Positions 26,323-35,146 of a stretch of DNA of 64,000 nt are shown here, piece by piece. The position numbers were made by a program, and so were the translations under genes. Numbering within the stretch: position 1 is the stretch's first letter; every line of letters begins with the position of its first letter. This DNA is from Francisella sp. SYW-9 (GTDB lineage Bacteria > Pseudomonadota > Gammaproteobacteria > Francisellales > Francisellaceae), in contig NZ_VXKQ01000007.1 in assembly GCF_008711465.1 (NCBI RefSeq), positions 124,001-188,000 of the forward strand. The letters run 5' to 3'. The notes under the pieces were generated by a model. That model worked only from the letters and a program-made list of their open reading frames with translations, ran no database searches and was not told where the DNA came from.

Positions 26323-26949
26323 ATCACTAAGGAACTTGTTGGAACAATAATTCTAAACACTGGTTTTTTTGCATACTCAATACAGTATGTCCCCCAAATC
26401 ATACATAATATGAGACATAGGGAAAGATTATCTAATATAAGTATCTTATCTCAGTTTGCGATTTTTGTTTCTGTTCTATGTGATATTGTAATAACTATAG
26501 GATGTGGGTATCAATGGCAATATGCCGTTGTAGCTGTAGTTTACCTATTAGGTGTATGTATTCAGCAAATACAAATTACTTTCTTTTCAAGAAATGTCCC
26601 TGAGCAGGCTAATTTTCTTTTTATATTATGCTTTGCAATCGCAATGCTTGCGATGGGTTCAAATTCAGCGATTGTGTATAAAGTTACACAATATATCGGA
26701 TTTACTATAAGTATCTTTTTTTGGTTTCCTCAAATATATAAAAACTATCAACAAAAAAGAGCTGATGGATATAGCCTAACCTTTATAATTATAGCTTTGA
26801 TTGGTACTTGCCTATATCTATCAAGCTGTATATTTTTCTCTTGGGATCAGGTATATAAAATTAATGCCGGTTCAATTCTACCAGTAATAATAGTATTACT
26901 AATTCAAAAAATATATTATAAAAACCATCGAAAAATTAGTCAGGCCTAA
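26323..26949 (+). CDS. PQ-loop repeat membrane protein with non-canonical or lost start
   Basis: Membrane protein of about 209 residues with roughly seven hydrophobic segments and two PQ-loop motifs: YVPQIIHNMRHR in the first half and FFWFPQIYKNYQQKRADGYS in the second. The first PQ-loop helix lies upstream of the first in-frame ATG (26410). Between the preceding in-frame stop and that ATG there is no ATG, GTG or TTG codon. GAGG at 26311-26314 is correctly placed for initiation at ATT 26320 or ATC 26323. Either a rare start codon is used or an original ATG was mutated, leaving a shortened product from 26410. Substrate unknown; PQ-loop proteins include sugar and amino acid carriers. Confidence 0.65.
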   Translation: MTKELVGTIILNTGFFAYSIQYVPQIIHNMRHRERLSNISILSQFAIFVSVLCDIVITIGCGYQWQYAVVAVVYLLGVCIQQIQITFFSRNVPEQANFLFILCFAIAMLAMGSNSAIVYKVTQYIGFTISIFFWFPQIYKNYQQKRADGYSLTFIIIALIGTCLYLSSCIFFSWDQVYKINAGSILPVIIVLLIQKIYYKNHRKISQA

Positions 26950-26984
26950 GCAAATATTCATTTTAAGTAAAGAAGGTGATTACT

Positions 26985-27512
26985 TTGTTATATTTTAGTA
27001 TTATTTGTTTTTTCTTATCATTATTTTTATTAATTCTATGCTCTAAAATAAGCATACGCATAAAATCACTTGCAACACCTATAACCCTACAAACTTATGC
27101 AATTGGAATTATTATCTTATTCGCCTCATCATGGATATTACTATCAAGCATATTCGCCTATGTAATCCTAGGTGCTCTTGGGCTTCCTATCTTCTCAGGT
27201 AATACTAAAGGAATAAGGGTTTTATTTGGTCCAACTGGAGGGTATATTATTGGCTTTCTTGTTGTTGCAGTCTGTTTTTACTTTTTAAATATAACCTCAG
27301 GCTTCTCGACTGAAAATGTATGGATTATGTTTAGCTGGATGATGATTGTTCATCTTATAATAATTACTTGTGGATTTTGCCGGCTGACTTTTCTAATAGG
27401 ATATAAAAAAGCTTTTCATAATGGCTTTTTAGTATTAATAATTCCTGCAATAATTAAATCATTGATGATAATTTTAACTTTGATTATATTAAAATATATT
27501 CAAATATTTTAA
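26985..27512 (+). CDS. bioY: BioY-type biotin transporter
   Basis: Membrane protein of 175 residues with five to six helices. The pattern TPITLQTYAIGIIIL, then AYVILGALGLPIFSG, LFGPTGGYIIGFLV, is the signature of BioY, the substrate-binding S component of biotin ECF transporters, which can also work without EcfAT. The C-terminal part is less conserved. I place the start at TTG 26985, eight bases after AAGG (26973-26976); a GTG at 26976 overlaps that ribosome binding site. No ecfA or ecfT genes are nearby. Biotin uptake is the likely role. Confidence 0.8.
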   Translation: MLYFSIICFFLSLFLLILCSKISIRIKSLATPITLQTYAIGIIILFASSWILLSSIFAYVILGALGLPIFSGNTKGIRVLFGPTGGYIIGFLVVAVCFYFLNITSGFSTENVWIMFSWMMIVHLIIITCGFCRLTFLIGYKKAFHNGFLVLIIPAIIKSLMIILTLIILKYIQIF

Positions 27513-27611
27513 TCATATATCTAAACTTATAAAATCAGACCTAGATAGCCATAAAATAAAAATAGTATTTGTGGTATTATAATGCTCATAAACTATTTAT
27601 TATTATCAAGC

Positions 27612-28670
27612 ATGTCAGGAAATACCTTTGGTAAAATTTTTACAGTAACAACATGTGGAGAGAGTCATGGAGATTCTCTTGCTGCTATTATTGATGGTTG
27701 CCCAAGTAATATCCCCTTAAGCGAGGAAGATATTCAAATAGAGCTAGATAGACGTAAGCCAGGACAATCAAAATTTACAACACAACGTAAAGAACCAGAT
27801 GAAGTCAAAATAATTTCAGGAATTTTTGAAGGAAAAACTACAGGAACCCCTATTGGCTTAATTATAAAAAACCAAGACCAAAAGTCAAAAGATTATGGTG
27901 AAATAAAAGACAAATTTCGCCCTGGTCACGCTGATTATACATATTTTAAGAAATATGGAATCCGTGATTATAGAGGTGGTGGTAGATCTTCTGCTAGAGA
28001 AACAGCAATGCGAGTTGCCGCAGGAGCTATAGCTAAGAAAATATTAAAACATCATAATATTGAGATTTATGGATATTGCTCACAAATAGGTGATCTAAAA
28101 ATAGACTTTAAAGAAAAAGATTTTATAAATCAGAATCCTTTTTTTATTGCTGATAAAAGTGCCATCCAAAACTGTGAAGAACTAATTCATAAAATTCGTA
28201 AAGAAGGTGATTCAATAGGTGCTGAAGTAACTGTTGTTGCAACTGGATTAGATGCAGGATTAGGAAGGCCTGTTTTTGATAGACTTGATGCAAATATTGC
28301 TCATGCTCTAATGAGTATAAATGCTGTTAAAGCAGTAAGTATTGGGGATGGGTTTGATTGTGTTGCTCAAAGAGGTAGTCAACACCGTGATGAAATAACT
28401 CAGGAACAAGGCTTTTTAACAAATCATGCTGGTGGTATCCTTGGAGGAATTTCTACAGGACAAGATATAACCGCAAAACTAGCTTTCAAACCTACATCAA
28501 GTATCTTACAGCCCGGTAAAAGTATAAATACTGATGGCAATGATACAACAGTCATAACAAAAGGAAGACACGACCCTTGTGTCGGAATACGAGGTGTCCC
28601 AATAGCTGAGGCAATGTTAGCACTAGTTATATTAGATGAGTTACTAATTACAAAAGCTTATAAGAAATAA
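27612..28670 (+). CDS. aroC: Chorismate synthase
   Basis: FMN-dependent last enzyme of the shikimate pathway, 352 residues. Motifs [38 protein letters not shown] and [13 protein letters not shown] are all present. The ATG at 27612 is chosen because it matches the family N-terminus and lies about 30 bases after a TATTATAAT -10 element (TATAAT ends at 27581); a start at 27582 would be inside the promoter. It opens a close-packed series aroC-dedA-pilZ-radA-cvpA. Chorismate is used by UbiC and AroH, whose genes are also in this window. Confidence 0.96.
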   Translation: MSGNTFGKIFTVTTCGESHGDSLAAIIDGCPSNIPLSEEDIQIELDRRKPGQSKFTTQRKEPDEVKIISGIFEGKTTGTPIGLIIKNQDQKSKDYGEIKDKFRPGHADYTYFKKYGIRDYRGGGRSSARETAMRVAAGAIAKKILKHHNIEIYGYCSQIGDLKIDFKEKDFINQNPFFIADKSAIQNCEELIHKIRKEGDSIGAEVTVVATGLDAGLGRPVFDRLDANIAHALMSINAVKAVSIGDGFDCVAQRGSQHRDEITQEQGFLTNHAGGILGGISTGQDITAKLAFKPTSSILQPGKSINTDGNDTTVITKGRHDPCVGIRGVPIAEAMLALVILDELLITKAYKK

Positions 28671-28672
28671 TC

Positions 28673-29272
28673 ATGAGTGAACAAGAGTTTTGGGGACTTT
28701 TACTTCACTGGGGATACCTCGCTGTAGGTTTAGCGGTTTTTGTGGAAGGAGAAATCTTTCTTATCATGGTTGGTATTGCTACTGCAGCTACACTATTTAG
28801 CTATCCTCTAGTAATTTTAGCTGCGACTCTTGGAGCTATTGCTCATGATAATACTATATTTATATTATCTAAATTTATTGGTAAAAAACTCATCCAAAGA
28901 AAAGCTTCTTGGAGTTATAAAGCTAAAAAATCCTCTAAATTTCTGGAAAAATATGAGTCTTTAGCTATTTTTAGCATTAGATTTTTATATGGTTTGAGAA
29001 CTGTTACTATCTTAATAGTTGGTCTAAGTAATATTAGTAAATTGAAATTTATTAGTTTAGATGCCCTAGGTAGTTTCGTATGGGCTTTTTTATATATAAC
29101 TCTAGGCTATTTATTTGGTCATGCTATATTAAAATTTGTTAATCATGTAGACATATCTAATTGGATTTCCAATAATAAATATTTATCTATATTTATACTT
29201 ATTTTACTTTCAAGTATCATATACTTTAGTTATAAGATATTTAGATCAATATCAAAGAGGCGTATAAAATGA
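28673..29272 (+). CDS. DedA/VTT-domain family membrane protein
   Basis: Inner-membrane protein of 199 residues. The DedA signature is present: FVEGEIFLIMVG near the start and, in the middle, FSIRFLYGLRTVTILIVGLSN followed by FISLDALGSFVWAFLYITLGY. DedA proteins act as lipid flippases or scramblases for undecaprenyl phosphate or phospholipids and are needed for envelope homeostasis. It starts two bases after aroC and its stop overlaps the next gene by four bases (ATGA). Confidence 0.85.
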   Translation: MSEQEFWGLLLHWGYLAVGLAVFVEGEIFLIMVGIATAATLFSYPLVILAATLGAIAHDNTIFILSKFIGKKLIQRKASWSYKAKKSSKFLEKYESLAIFSIRFLYGLRTVTILIVGLSNISKLKFISLDALGSFVWAFLYITLGYLFGHAILKFVNHVDISNWISNNKYLSIFILILLSSIIYFSYKIFRSISKRRIK

Positions 29273-30042
29273 GTAGTAGATTGGATCTTCTTAAAAAAAG
29301 TTCTGATAGTAGTAAAAAAGAGGAAACTAAAAAGAAAAGTTCCCGATCTGATATGTTTAGTGAGAAAATTCAAAAAACTCAACAAGATAAACATAGTGAA
29401 CTTATAGATAGTCATGACTCAGACGATGAATTTGAAAATGAAGCTGATCATCCAGATACCTCCAAATATGATATTGATATTGATGATGAAGATAATGATA
29501 ACTCAGATGAGAATGTTAACGTCATTGAAATTAACTTAGATGAAAGTCAAGACCTAGATCCATCACTACTCGGCGATGACTTTGAGCAAGAAAAAGAACA
29601 AAAAAAAGAAGCAGATACATCTTCCCTAGAAAATGAAAAAATTGAAACACATGATTCTAGCTTTGAAAATGAGATAGTCGAAGGTAGAGTAACTGTTGAT
29701 TATAGTGAAAAAGATATCAAGCAAGAGCTAGAGTATACTTTTGATCACCGTGAGCAGATTTTTTATATTCACTTCAAAATAATTAAAGATGGTGGTATGG
29801 AAATAAATTCAGAAAAAGTCTTCCAACTTGGAGATATTATTAGAGTATCTATTACCCTAACAGAGCTTAAAGAACAGGTCGGCTGTGAAGCAAGAGTTAT
29901 TTCTGTATACCCAAAAAGTATTCGCTCATCTAATCAAGAAAATACTAATCAATATCGCTATATGGTACAGTTTATAGGGCCAAATGCTTCAGAAACAGAA
30001 AGAGTTATCAACAAATACCTACTAGGTTATAAAGTAAAGTAA
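29269..30042 (+). CDS. PilZ-like domain protein with long acidic N-terminal region
   Basis: Protein of 257 residues. Residues 1 to about 135 are Ser/Lys-rich then strongly Asp/Glu-rich and probably disordered. The C-terminal 120 residues resemble the atypical PilZ of type IV pilus systems: KDGGMEINSEKVFQLGDIIRVSITLTEL, then CEARVISVYP, then YRYMVQFIGPNASE. I see no RxxxR c-di-GMP motif. PilZ of this class links to PilB/FimX in pilus assembly. The extension is unusual, as stand-alone PilZ is about 115 residues. It overlaps dedA by ATGA and is followed six bases later by radA. Confidence 0.65.
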   Translation: MSSRLDLLKKSSDSSKKEETKKKSSRSDMFSEKIQKTQQDKHSELIDSHDSDDEFENEADHPDTSKYDIDIDDEDNDNSDENVNVIEINLDESQDLDPSLLGDDFEQEKEQKKEADTSSLENEKIETHDSSFENEIVEGRVTVDYSEKDIKQELEYTFDHREQIFYIHFKIIKDGGMEINSEKVFQLGDIIRVSITLTELKEQVGCEARVISVYPKSIRSSNQENTNQYRYMVQFIGPNASETERVINKYLLGYKVK

Positions 30043-30048
30043 TTTCTT

Positions 30049-31419
30049 ATGCCAAAACAAAAAACTATTTTTATCTGTCAAGAATGTGGTGCCACTTCAC
30101 CTCGTTGGCAAGGTCAATGCTATAGCTGTAACCAATGGAATACATTAGTTGAAGAGATTCAAGTAGATACTAAAAAAACTCCAAAATCTCGAGCTGGATT
30201 TTCAGGAAGCATCTCAAAAGCTACTGCTCTTTCTGATATAAAAGGTAAAGAATACTCCCGTACATCGACAGGCATCACCGAGTTTGATCGAGTACTTGGT
30301 GGAGGAATAGTTAAAGGCTCAGTAACCTTAGTTGGTGGTGATCCTGGCATTGGTAAATCATCTATTTTACTCCAAATAATGGCTTTTTTATCCCTAAGCA
30401 AAAAAGTTCTGTATGTAAGTGGAGAAGAGTCTTTAGAACAAATTGCATTAAGAGCAGAAAGGCTTAACCTACCTAAAGATGAACTACTGGTAATGTGTGA
30501 AACAAATATTGAGCAAATTTCTAATTACATTATCAAGCATAAGCCAGAAGTTATTGTTATCGACTCAATTCAGACCATGTATAACCCTGAGCTTCAATCA
30601 ATGGTAGGAGGAGTGTCACAAGTACGTGAATCTACAGCATATATCACACAAGTTGCCAAACAACATGAGATAGCTATTTTTCTTGTAGGACATGTTACAA
30701 AATCAGGCGATGTAGCGGGCCCTAGAGTTTTAGAGCATATTGTTGATGCTGTAATCTTCATCGAGTCCCAAGATAATGGCAGGTACCGTATGATGCGCGC
30801 ACTTAAGAATAGATTCGGTGCTGTCAATGAAATCGGAATATTTGCTATGACTGACAAAGGCATGAAAGAAGTTAAAAATCCATCTGCAATATTCTTAAAT
30901 AATGGTCGTACAAATCTTGTGGGTAGTGTCATAGTTTCTGTATGGGAGGGAACTAGACCTCTGTTGGTTGAATTACAATCATTAGTTGTTGATAAAAATA
31001 TTAATCAACCTCCTAGAAGATTATGTGTTGGTATTGATAGTAATCGTTTAGCAATGATTTTAGCTGTTATACAACGTTATATGCATATTGATTTATATGA
31101 CAAAGATGTTTTTTTGAATGTTGTTGGAGGTATTAAGATAAATGAAACAAGTATAGACTTAGCTCTTATTTTAATAATATACTCAAGTATCAAAGAAATA
31201 GAGATACCTCATGATATGTTGATAATGGGAGAAGTTGGTTTATCTGGAGAAATTCGCCCTATCCCATACGGCATAGAAAGGATAAATGAAGCAAGAAAAC
31301 ACGGTTTTAAAAAAATTGTCGTTCCTCAAGCAAATATATCAAAATCATTATCACAAAAAGATATTGAAATTATTGGAATAACTAATCTAAATCAGATAAA
31401 GGATATAATAACAGGATAA
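30049..31419 (+). CDS. radA: DNA repair protein RadA
   Basis: RecA-like branch-migration helicase of 456 residues. The N-terminal zinc finger is CQECG...CYSCNQW. Walker A GDPGIGKS is at residues 97-104, Walker B VIVIDSIQ follows, and the RadA-specific KNRFG motif lies in the middle. The C-terminal Lon-protease-like domain (GGIKINETSIDLALIL, GEVGLSGEIRPIP) lacks protease activity in the family. Length matches E. coli RadA. The neighbouring small gaps put it in the aroC-cvpA transcript. Confidence 0.97.
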   Translation: MPKQKTIFICQECGATSPRWQGQCYSCNQWNTLVEEIQVDTKKTPKSRAGFSGSISKATALSDIKGKEYSRTSTGITEFDRVLGGGIVKGSVTLVGGDPGIGKSSILLQIMAFLSLSKKVLYVSGEESLEQIALRAERLNLPKDELLVMCETNIEQISNYIIKHKPEVIVIDSIQTMYNPELQSMVGGVSQVRESTAYITQVAKQHEIAIFLVGHVTKSGDVAGPRVLEHIVDAVIFIESQDNGRYRMMRALKNRFGAVNEIGIFAMTDKGMKEVKNPSAIFLNNGRTNLVGSVIVSVWEGTRPLLVELQSLVVDKNINQPPRRLCVGIDSNRLAMILAVIQRYMHIDLYDKDVFLNVVGGIKINETSIDLALILIIYSSIKEIEIPHDMLIMGEVGLSGEIRPIPYGIERINEARKHGFKKIVVPQANISKSLSQKDIEIIGITNLNQIKDIITG

Positions 31420-31425
31420 ATAAAC

Positions 31426-31944
31426 ATGAACTTTTTAGATATTTTAATAATAATAGTCGTTCTAATATTAAGCCTTTTTGCTTCAGTAAAAGGACTATTT
31501 AAAAACATAGTATTATTAGTTTTAATGATCTTCTCAGTTGTTCTTGCTGGAATTTTAGCGCAAAAGATACAAATAGCGTATATAAACTCTTTGATAGAAG
31601 ATCCTAATATTGCGTATATTGTATCTTTTATACTAGTACTGCTTGGTGCTTATCTAATAATCTTTGGTATTATGAAAGTATTTTTGCGCAATAATAAAGA
31701 AAAGGAAAGCCTTACAAATACTATATTTGCTTTTTTTATTGCCTTAGTGCGTTTCAGCTTTGTATTTGCAATAGTTTGCTCAACTCTTAACTCTTTTGAT
31801 AAAGTTAAGGAAAATAGCTTATGGGAAAACTCAACCATTGTAAAACCACTTGTTAAGTTTGGTGATTATGCATTTAATACAAGAGTTAGAATGCAACAAA
31901 CAAATTTCAAAGACTATGTACCAAAAAAAGTTGCTGGTGGTTAA
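31426..31944 (+). CDS. cvpA: CvpA family membrane protein
   Basis: Inner-membrane protein of 172 residues with four hydrophobic segments. The N-terminus MNFLDILIIIVVLILSLFASVKG and the FILVLLGAYLIIFGI segment match the colicin V production protein family. In E. coli cvpA lies before purF and is needed for colicin V production and for bile resistance; the mechanism is unknown. Here it closes the aroC-dedA-pilZ-radA-cvpA series. It converges with gpsA, with three bases between the stop codons. Confidence 0.8.
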   Translation: MNFLDILIIIVVLILSLFASVKGLFKNIVLLVLMIFSVVLAGILAQKIQIAYINSLIEDPNIAYIVSFILVLLGAYLIIFGIMKVFLRNNKEKESLTNTIFAFFIALVRFSFVFAIVCSTLNSFDKVKENSLWENSTIVKPLVKFGDYAFNTRVRMQQTNFKDYVPKKVAGG

Positions 31945-31947
31945 ATA

Positions 31948-32946
31948 TTAGTTCTCATTTTTTAATTGGCGAGTCATTAATTCTTTAACAATATCCTTAG
32001 GCTCAACAAGCTCATATAAAACTTTATATGCAGCAAAGACTAAAGGCATATCAACATCATATTTTTTAGCAAGTTTATAAACTGCTTTTGCTGTTGAGTA
32101 ACCCTCGACAACATTATTTACTTTCTCTAATGACTCCTCAATAGTCATTCCTTGCCCTAGATAAAGCCCAAATCTACGATTACGTGATTGATTATCTGAA
32201 CAAGTTAAAAGTAAGTCTCCTAAGCAACTAAGTCCAATAAATGTTTCAGAGTTTGCACCAAGCTTAAGTCCAAGTTTTTTGATCTCAGCAAGGCCTCGTG
32301 TAATCAAAGCAGCGTGAGCATTTACTCCAAACTCCATACCATCAGCTGCACCTGCTACTATTGCAAGGACATTCTTAACTGCCCCACCGACTTGAGCTCC
32401 AATAATATCTGTAGTTGTATAGCATCTAAAATTCTCGTTACTAAATAACTGTTGAGCATACTTTGCATAATCCATATCTTTTGATGCAACTACCACAGCT
32501 GTTGGTAGTTTATTTGCAACTTCTTTTGCAAAGCTAGGGCCTGTCAATAATGCAAATTTCACATCTGGTAAGATACTTTCAACAATTTCACTCAATAACG
32601 CATAAGTATCGTGACAAAAACCTTTTGTTGCACTAATAATATTTTGATGTGGTTGTATAACTTCTTTAAGCTCTAAAATAATATTTTTAAAACCTGAGCT
32701 AGGTGTTGCTACTAATATATCATCAAAATCTTTAATATGAGCTTTCCATTCTTGAACAGCTTTTAATGTATCTGGAAACTTCTCTATACTTGGAAGATAT
32801 TTTAAATTATTACTATCTTCTAACATTTGTTGATTATGCTCTTTTCTCCAAGAACTAATTTTGACATTATGTCCCTTATAAGCAAGCTGTAAAGCTAATG
32901 CTGTACCCCAAGCGCCTGCGCCTAAGACGAGTATATTTTTTTGCAT
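31948..32946 (-). CDS. gpsA: Glycerol-3-phosphate dehydrogenase [NAD(P)+]
   Basis: Soluble enzyme of 332 residues that reduces dihydroxyacetone phosphate to glycerol-3-phosphate for phospholipid synthesis. N-terminal NAD-binding motif VLGAGAWGTALALQLA; substrate domain with TGPSFAKEVA, GAVKNVLAIVAGAADGMEFG, and GLSCLGDLLLTC; C-terminal EGYSTAKAVY. Length is normal. It lies alone on the minus strand between two plus-strand transcripts. Confidence 0.96.
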   Translation of the reverse strand: MQKNILVLGAGAWGTALALQLAYKGHNVKISSWRKEHNQQMLEDSNNLKYLPSIEKFPDTLKAVQEWKAHIKDFDDILVATPSSGFKNIILELKEVIQPHQNIISATKGFCHDTYALLSEIVESILPDVKFALLTGPSFAKEVANKLPTAVVVASKDMDYAKYAQQLFSNENFRCYTTTDIIGAQVGGAVKNVLAIVAGAADGMEFGVNAHAALITRGLAEIKKLGLKLGANSETFIGLSCLGDLLLTCSDNQSRNRRFGLYLGQGMTIEESLEKVNNVVEGYSTAKAVYKLAKKYDVDMPLVFAAYKVLYELVEPKDIVKELMTRQLKNEN

Positions 32947-33078
32947 AACTAAAAATCATCTAACTACTTTATTTCCTACTATATTCTATAGTTACTAAAG
33001 TGTAAACACTTCTTACTCATACTTTTATTTTCCTAAGGGTATTTTAGAGTATAAGCTAAAAGATAATTAAACCGTTTT

Positions 33079-33107
33079 TTTTAGAACTATTAAGAAGAGT
33101 TCTAAAA
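33079..33107. promoter_or_regulatory. 10-bp perfect inverted repeat upstream of the GtrII-like gene
   Basis: TTTTAGAACT (33079-33088), nine bases, AGTTCTAAAA (33098-33107), followed five bases later by a further GGAACT half-site. It lies about 70 bases before the GtrII-like start and 130 bases before gpsA on the other side. No T-run follows either arm in the way expected of a terminator, so an operator or mRNA stem is more likely. Confidence 0.5.
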
Positions 33108-33175
33108 TAGGAACTATTCTTTTAGATCGACTAACCGTATACTGTATTATTAAATAGGTAATAAATATAAATCTA

Positions 33176-34693
33176 ATGAAGCAGTTAATAACTGATTTTA
33201 AAAGCTCTTTTCGTGAGAATTATTCTGTAATAAAAATAGCTGCCACTTATACATTATTAATATATGCTTACTTTATATTTTCTTGGACTCTTTCTATAGA
33301 CACTGAGCTAGCAACATATGACTTAGGAAATAGCCAATACTTATATCACTTAGATGTCCAGTTTTTAAGACTGGGTAGACCCATCTTAGGTTTATTGACA
33401 TATTTAACCGGTTCAGTACCTTTACCATATTTCAACTCAATACTAGCTCTAAGTCTTATTTTTTGTTCTTATTTAATATGGATAACTATATTAAATAAAA
33501 TCTATAGTAGTAAAAACCTAATAACAATTTTTGGATTATTTTACCTAATATCTCCAATTTATATTTTTCAATTAAACTTTGTTAATCAAAGTATTATTGT
33601 TGGATTAGGCTTTTTATTATCTGCACTATCAATATATTTTGTATCTCTATATTTTAGTAAAGAAAAGAATCTCTTAAGTTTTATTTTAAGTACTTTTTTA
33701 TTATTCCTTTCAGTTGGAATTTATCAATCATTCTTAATATATTTCTTAGGGGGTGCTGCAATAATATTGATTCTTAACTGTCTAAAGTTAAATCTAAAAT
33801 TTAAAGATGTTTTAGCTTATAGTTTTTATTTACTTTCAATAATTCTTATAAGTCTATTTTTTTACTTTATAACAACCAATATAGTATATTTATTTGTTGG
33901 GAAATCTCACTATCTTTTAAACTTCTTTGATGGCTGGTCAAAAGATCACTCAATAATTAAAAGCGTTCAAATACTTATAAAGTATATTTTTGATATTATT
34001 AAATCCCCTATTACATTTATTTATGCCCTATGCTACATGACTTTACTATTATTAATTTTTAGAATAAAAAAGCTATATAGTTTAATAATATTTTTAGGTC
34101 TAGTAACACCTTTATTACTACCTATTATATTTCTATCGCCAATGCCTTTAAGGATATTATTCTCAATACCTTTAAGCATCGCTATGATCGCTATTCTTTG
34201 CTATAAAGTCTTTAATAAAAAACGTCTTATATTAGTTTTAGCTATAGTAGTTGCTCTTTTTAACTTTAAACAAATATGCCTTCTAACATATAGTAAAAAC
34301 ATGGCCGAGAAATATAATGAGAAAATACTTAACACTCTTTATCAAAAAGCATATCAAATGATTGGAAAAGATATATACCATACTCCTATAGTCTTTGTGA
34401 GCTCCGGAAAAATTAGTAATAGCTTTTTTATTAAAGAAACTAAAAAGCAACCTTTCTACTTTAATAGTAATTTTGATTTATTTAGTAGTATATTTCCTGG
34501 TCCTTCTTGGCAAGAAAGTAACTTAAATCATAGAGCATATTTTTTCTCACATTGGTTAAATAACTACTATAAAATGCCTTCACGTAAACAAATAGAGTTT
34601 GGTGAAAAAATTGCGAAAGATATGCCAATATACCCAGATGAAGGCTCTATACTAATCAAGGATAATATTTTAATAATCAAATTATCAAATTAA
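33176..34693 (+). CDS. GtrII-like polytopic membrane protein (putative glucosyltransferase)
   Basis: Protein of 505 residues with about ten hydrophobic segments and a soluble C-terminal tail of some 120 residues. The early periplasmic stretch DLGNSQYLYHLDVQFLRLGRPILGLL, with Asp and Gly-Arg motifs, and the following helices resemble the GtrII family, which transfers glucose from undecaprenyl phosphate to O-antigen. No gtrA/gtrB partners are nearby. The assignment is by general pattern only; another GT-C-like glycosyltransferase is possible. No clear Shine-Dalgarno sequence precedes the ATG. Confidence 0.5.
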   Translation: MKQLITDFKSSFRENYSVIKIAATYTLLIYAYFIFSWTLSIDTELATYDLGNSQYLYHLDVQFLRLGRPILGLLTYLTGSVPLPYFNSILALSLIFCSYLIWITILNKIYSSKNLITIFGLFYLISPIYIFQLNFVNQSIIVGLGFLLSALSIYFVSLYFSKEKNLLSFILSTFLLFLSVGIYQSFLIYFLGGAAIILILNCLKLNLKFKDVLAYSFYLLSIILISLFFYFITTNIVYLFVGKSHYLLNFFDGWSKDHSIIKSVQILIKYIFDIIKSPITFIYALCYMTLLLLIFRIKKLYSLIIFLGLVTPLLLPIIFLSPMPLRILFSIPLSIAMIAILCYKVFNKKRLILVLAIVVALFNFKQICLLTYSKNMAEKYNEKILNTLYQKAYQMIGKDIYHTPIVFVSSGKISNSFFIKETKKQPFYFNSNFDLFSSIFPGPSWQESNLNHRAYFFSHWLNNYYKMPSRKQIEFGEKIAKDMPIYPDEGSILIKDNILIIKLSN

Positions 34694-34745
34694 AAATTTA
34701 ATAAAAATTGCTATATCCATTGAAAACCATTTTTTTTACAAGTAT

Positions 34746-34767
34746 TATTTCGTTATTTAGCGAAATA
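34746..34767. promoter_or_regulatory. Operator-like palindrome before the ArsR-type gene
   Basis: Perfect inverted repeat TATTTCG (34746-34752) - eight bases - CGAAATA (34761-34767), ending 13 bases before the regulator ATG. Position and spacing fit the autoregulatory operator of ArsR/SmtB repressors. Confidence 0.65.
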
Positions 34768-34780
34768 TAGGTATTAAAAA

Positions 34781-35146
34781 ATGAAACTTGCTGATATTGT
34801 TGATTTTCAAAAAGCCTTAAGTGATGAAACAAGGATAAGAATTTTAATGGTAATATACCAACATGAATTATGCCTTTGTCATTTAGCACATATTTTTAAG
34901 CTTGCCAATTCAACTATTTCTAAGCATTTAGATATTCTTAGGCGTAATGGCTTTATCCATAAGCGGAAGCAAGGACGATTTCATTACTTTTATTTTAACT
35001 CTATTTATAAAGAACAATTAAATTGGCTCTTTAAGATACTTGAAGATGATAATACCATCCAAAATGATCAAAAAATAATCAAGCAAATGATAAAAGAAAA
35101 GCTTGAACACCTACCTGAAATACATGCAAAGGAGAACTTACTATGA
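34781..35146 (+). CDS. ArsR/SmtB-family metal-responsive repressor
   Basis: Winged-helix regulator of 121 residues. The helix 3 motif ELCLCHL (Cys31 and Cys33) is the metal-sensing ELCVCDL box of the family, followed by the recognition helix NSTISKHLDILRRNGFIHKRKQGRFHYFYF. It overlaps the P-type ATPase gene by four bases (ATGA), so it very likely represses that exporter until Zn, Cd or Pb binds. A perfect palindrome sits 13 bases ahead of its ATG. Which metal is sensed cannot be read from the sequence. Confidence 0.88.
   Translation: MKLADIVDFQKALSDETRIRILMVIYQHELCLCHLAHIFKLANSTISKHLDILRRNGFIHKRKQGRFHYFYFNSIYKEQLNWLFKILEDDNTIQNDQKIIKQMIKEKLEHLPEIHAKENLL

Noticed and set aside
33176-34693. 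Serotype-conversion island (gtrABC type) at the GtrII-like gene
   Set aside because: No gtrA or gtrB and no phage genes are adjacent; only a single membrane protein is present.
34698-34889. 63-codon minus-strand frame before the ArsR-type gene
   Set aside because: It covers the operator and the antisense of the regulator start; no plausible protein features.
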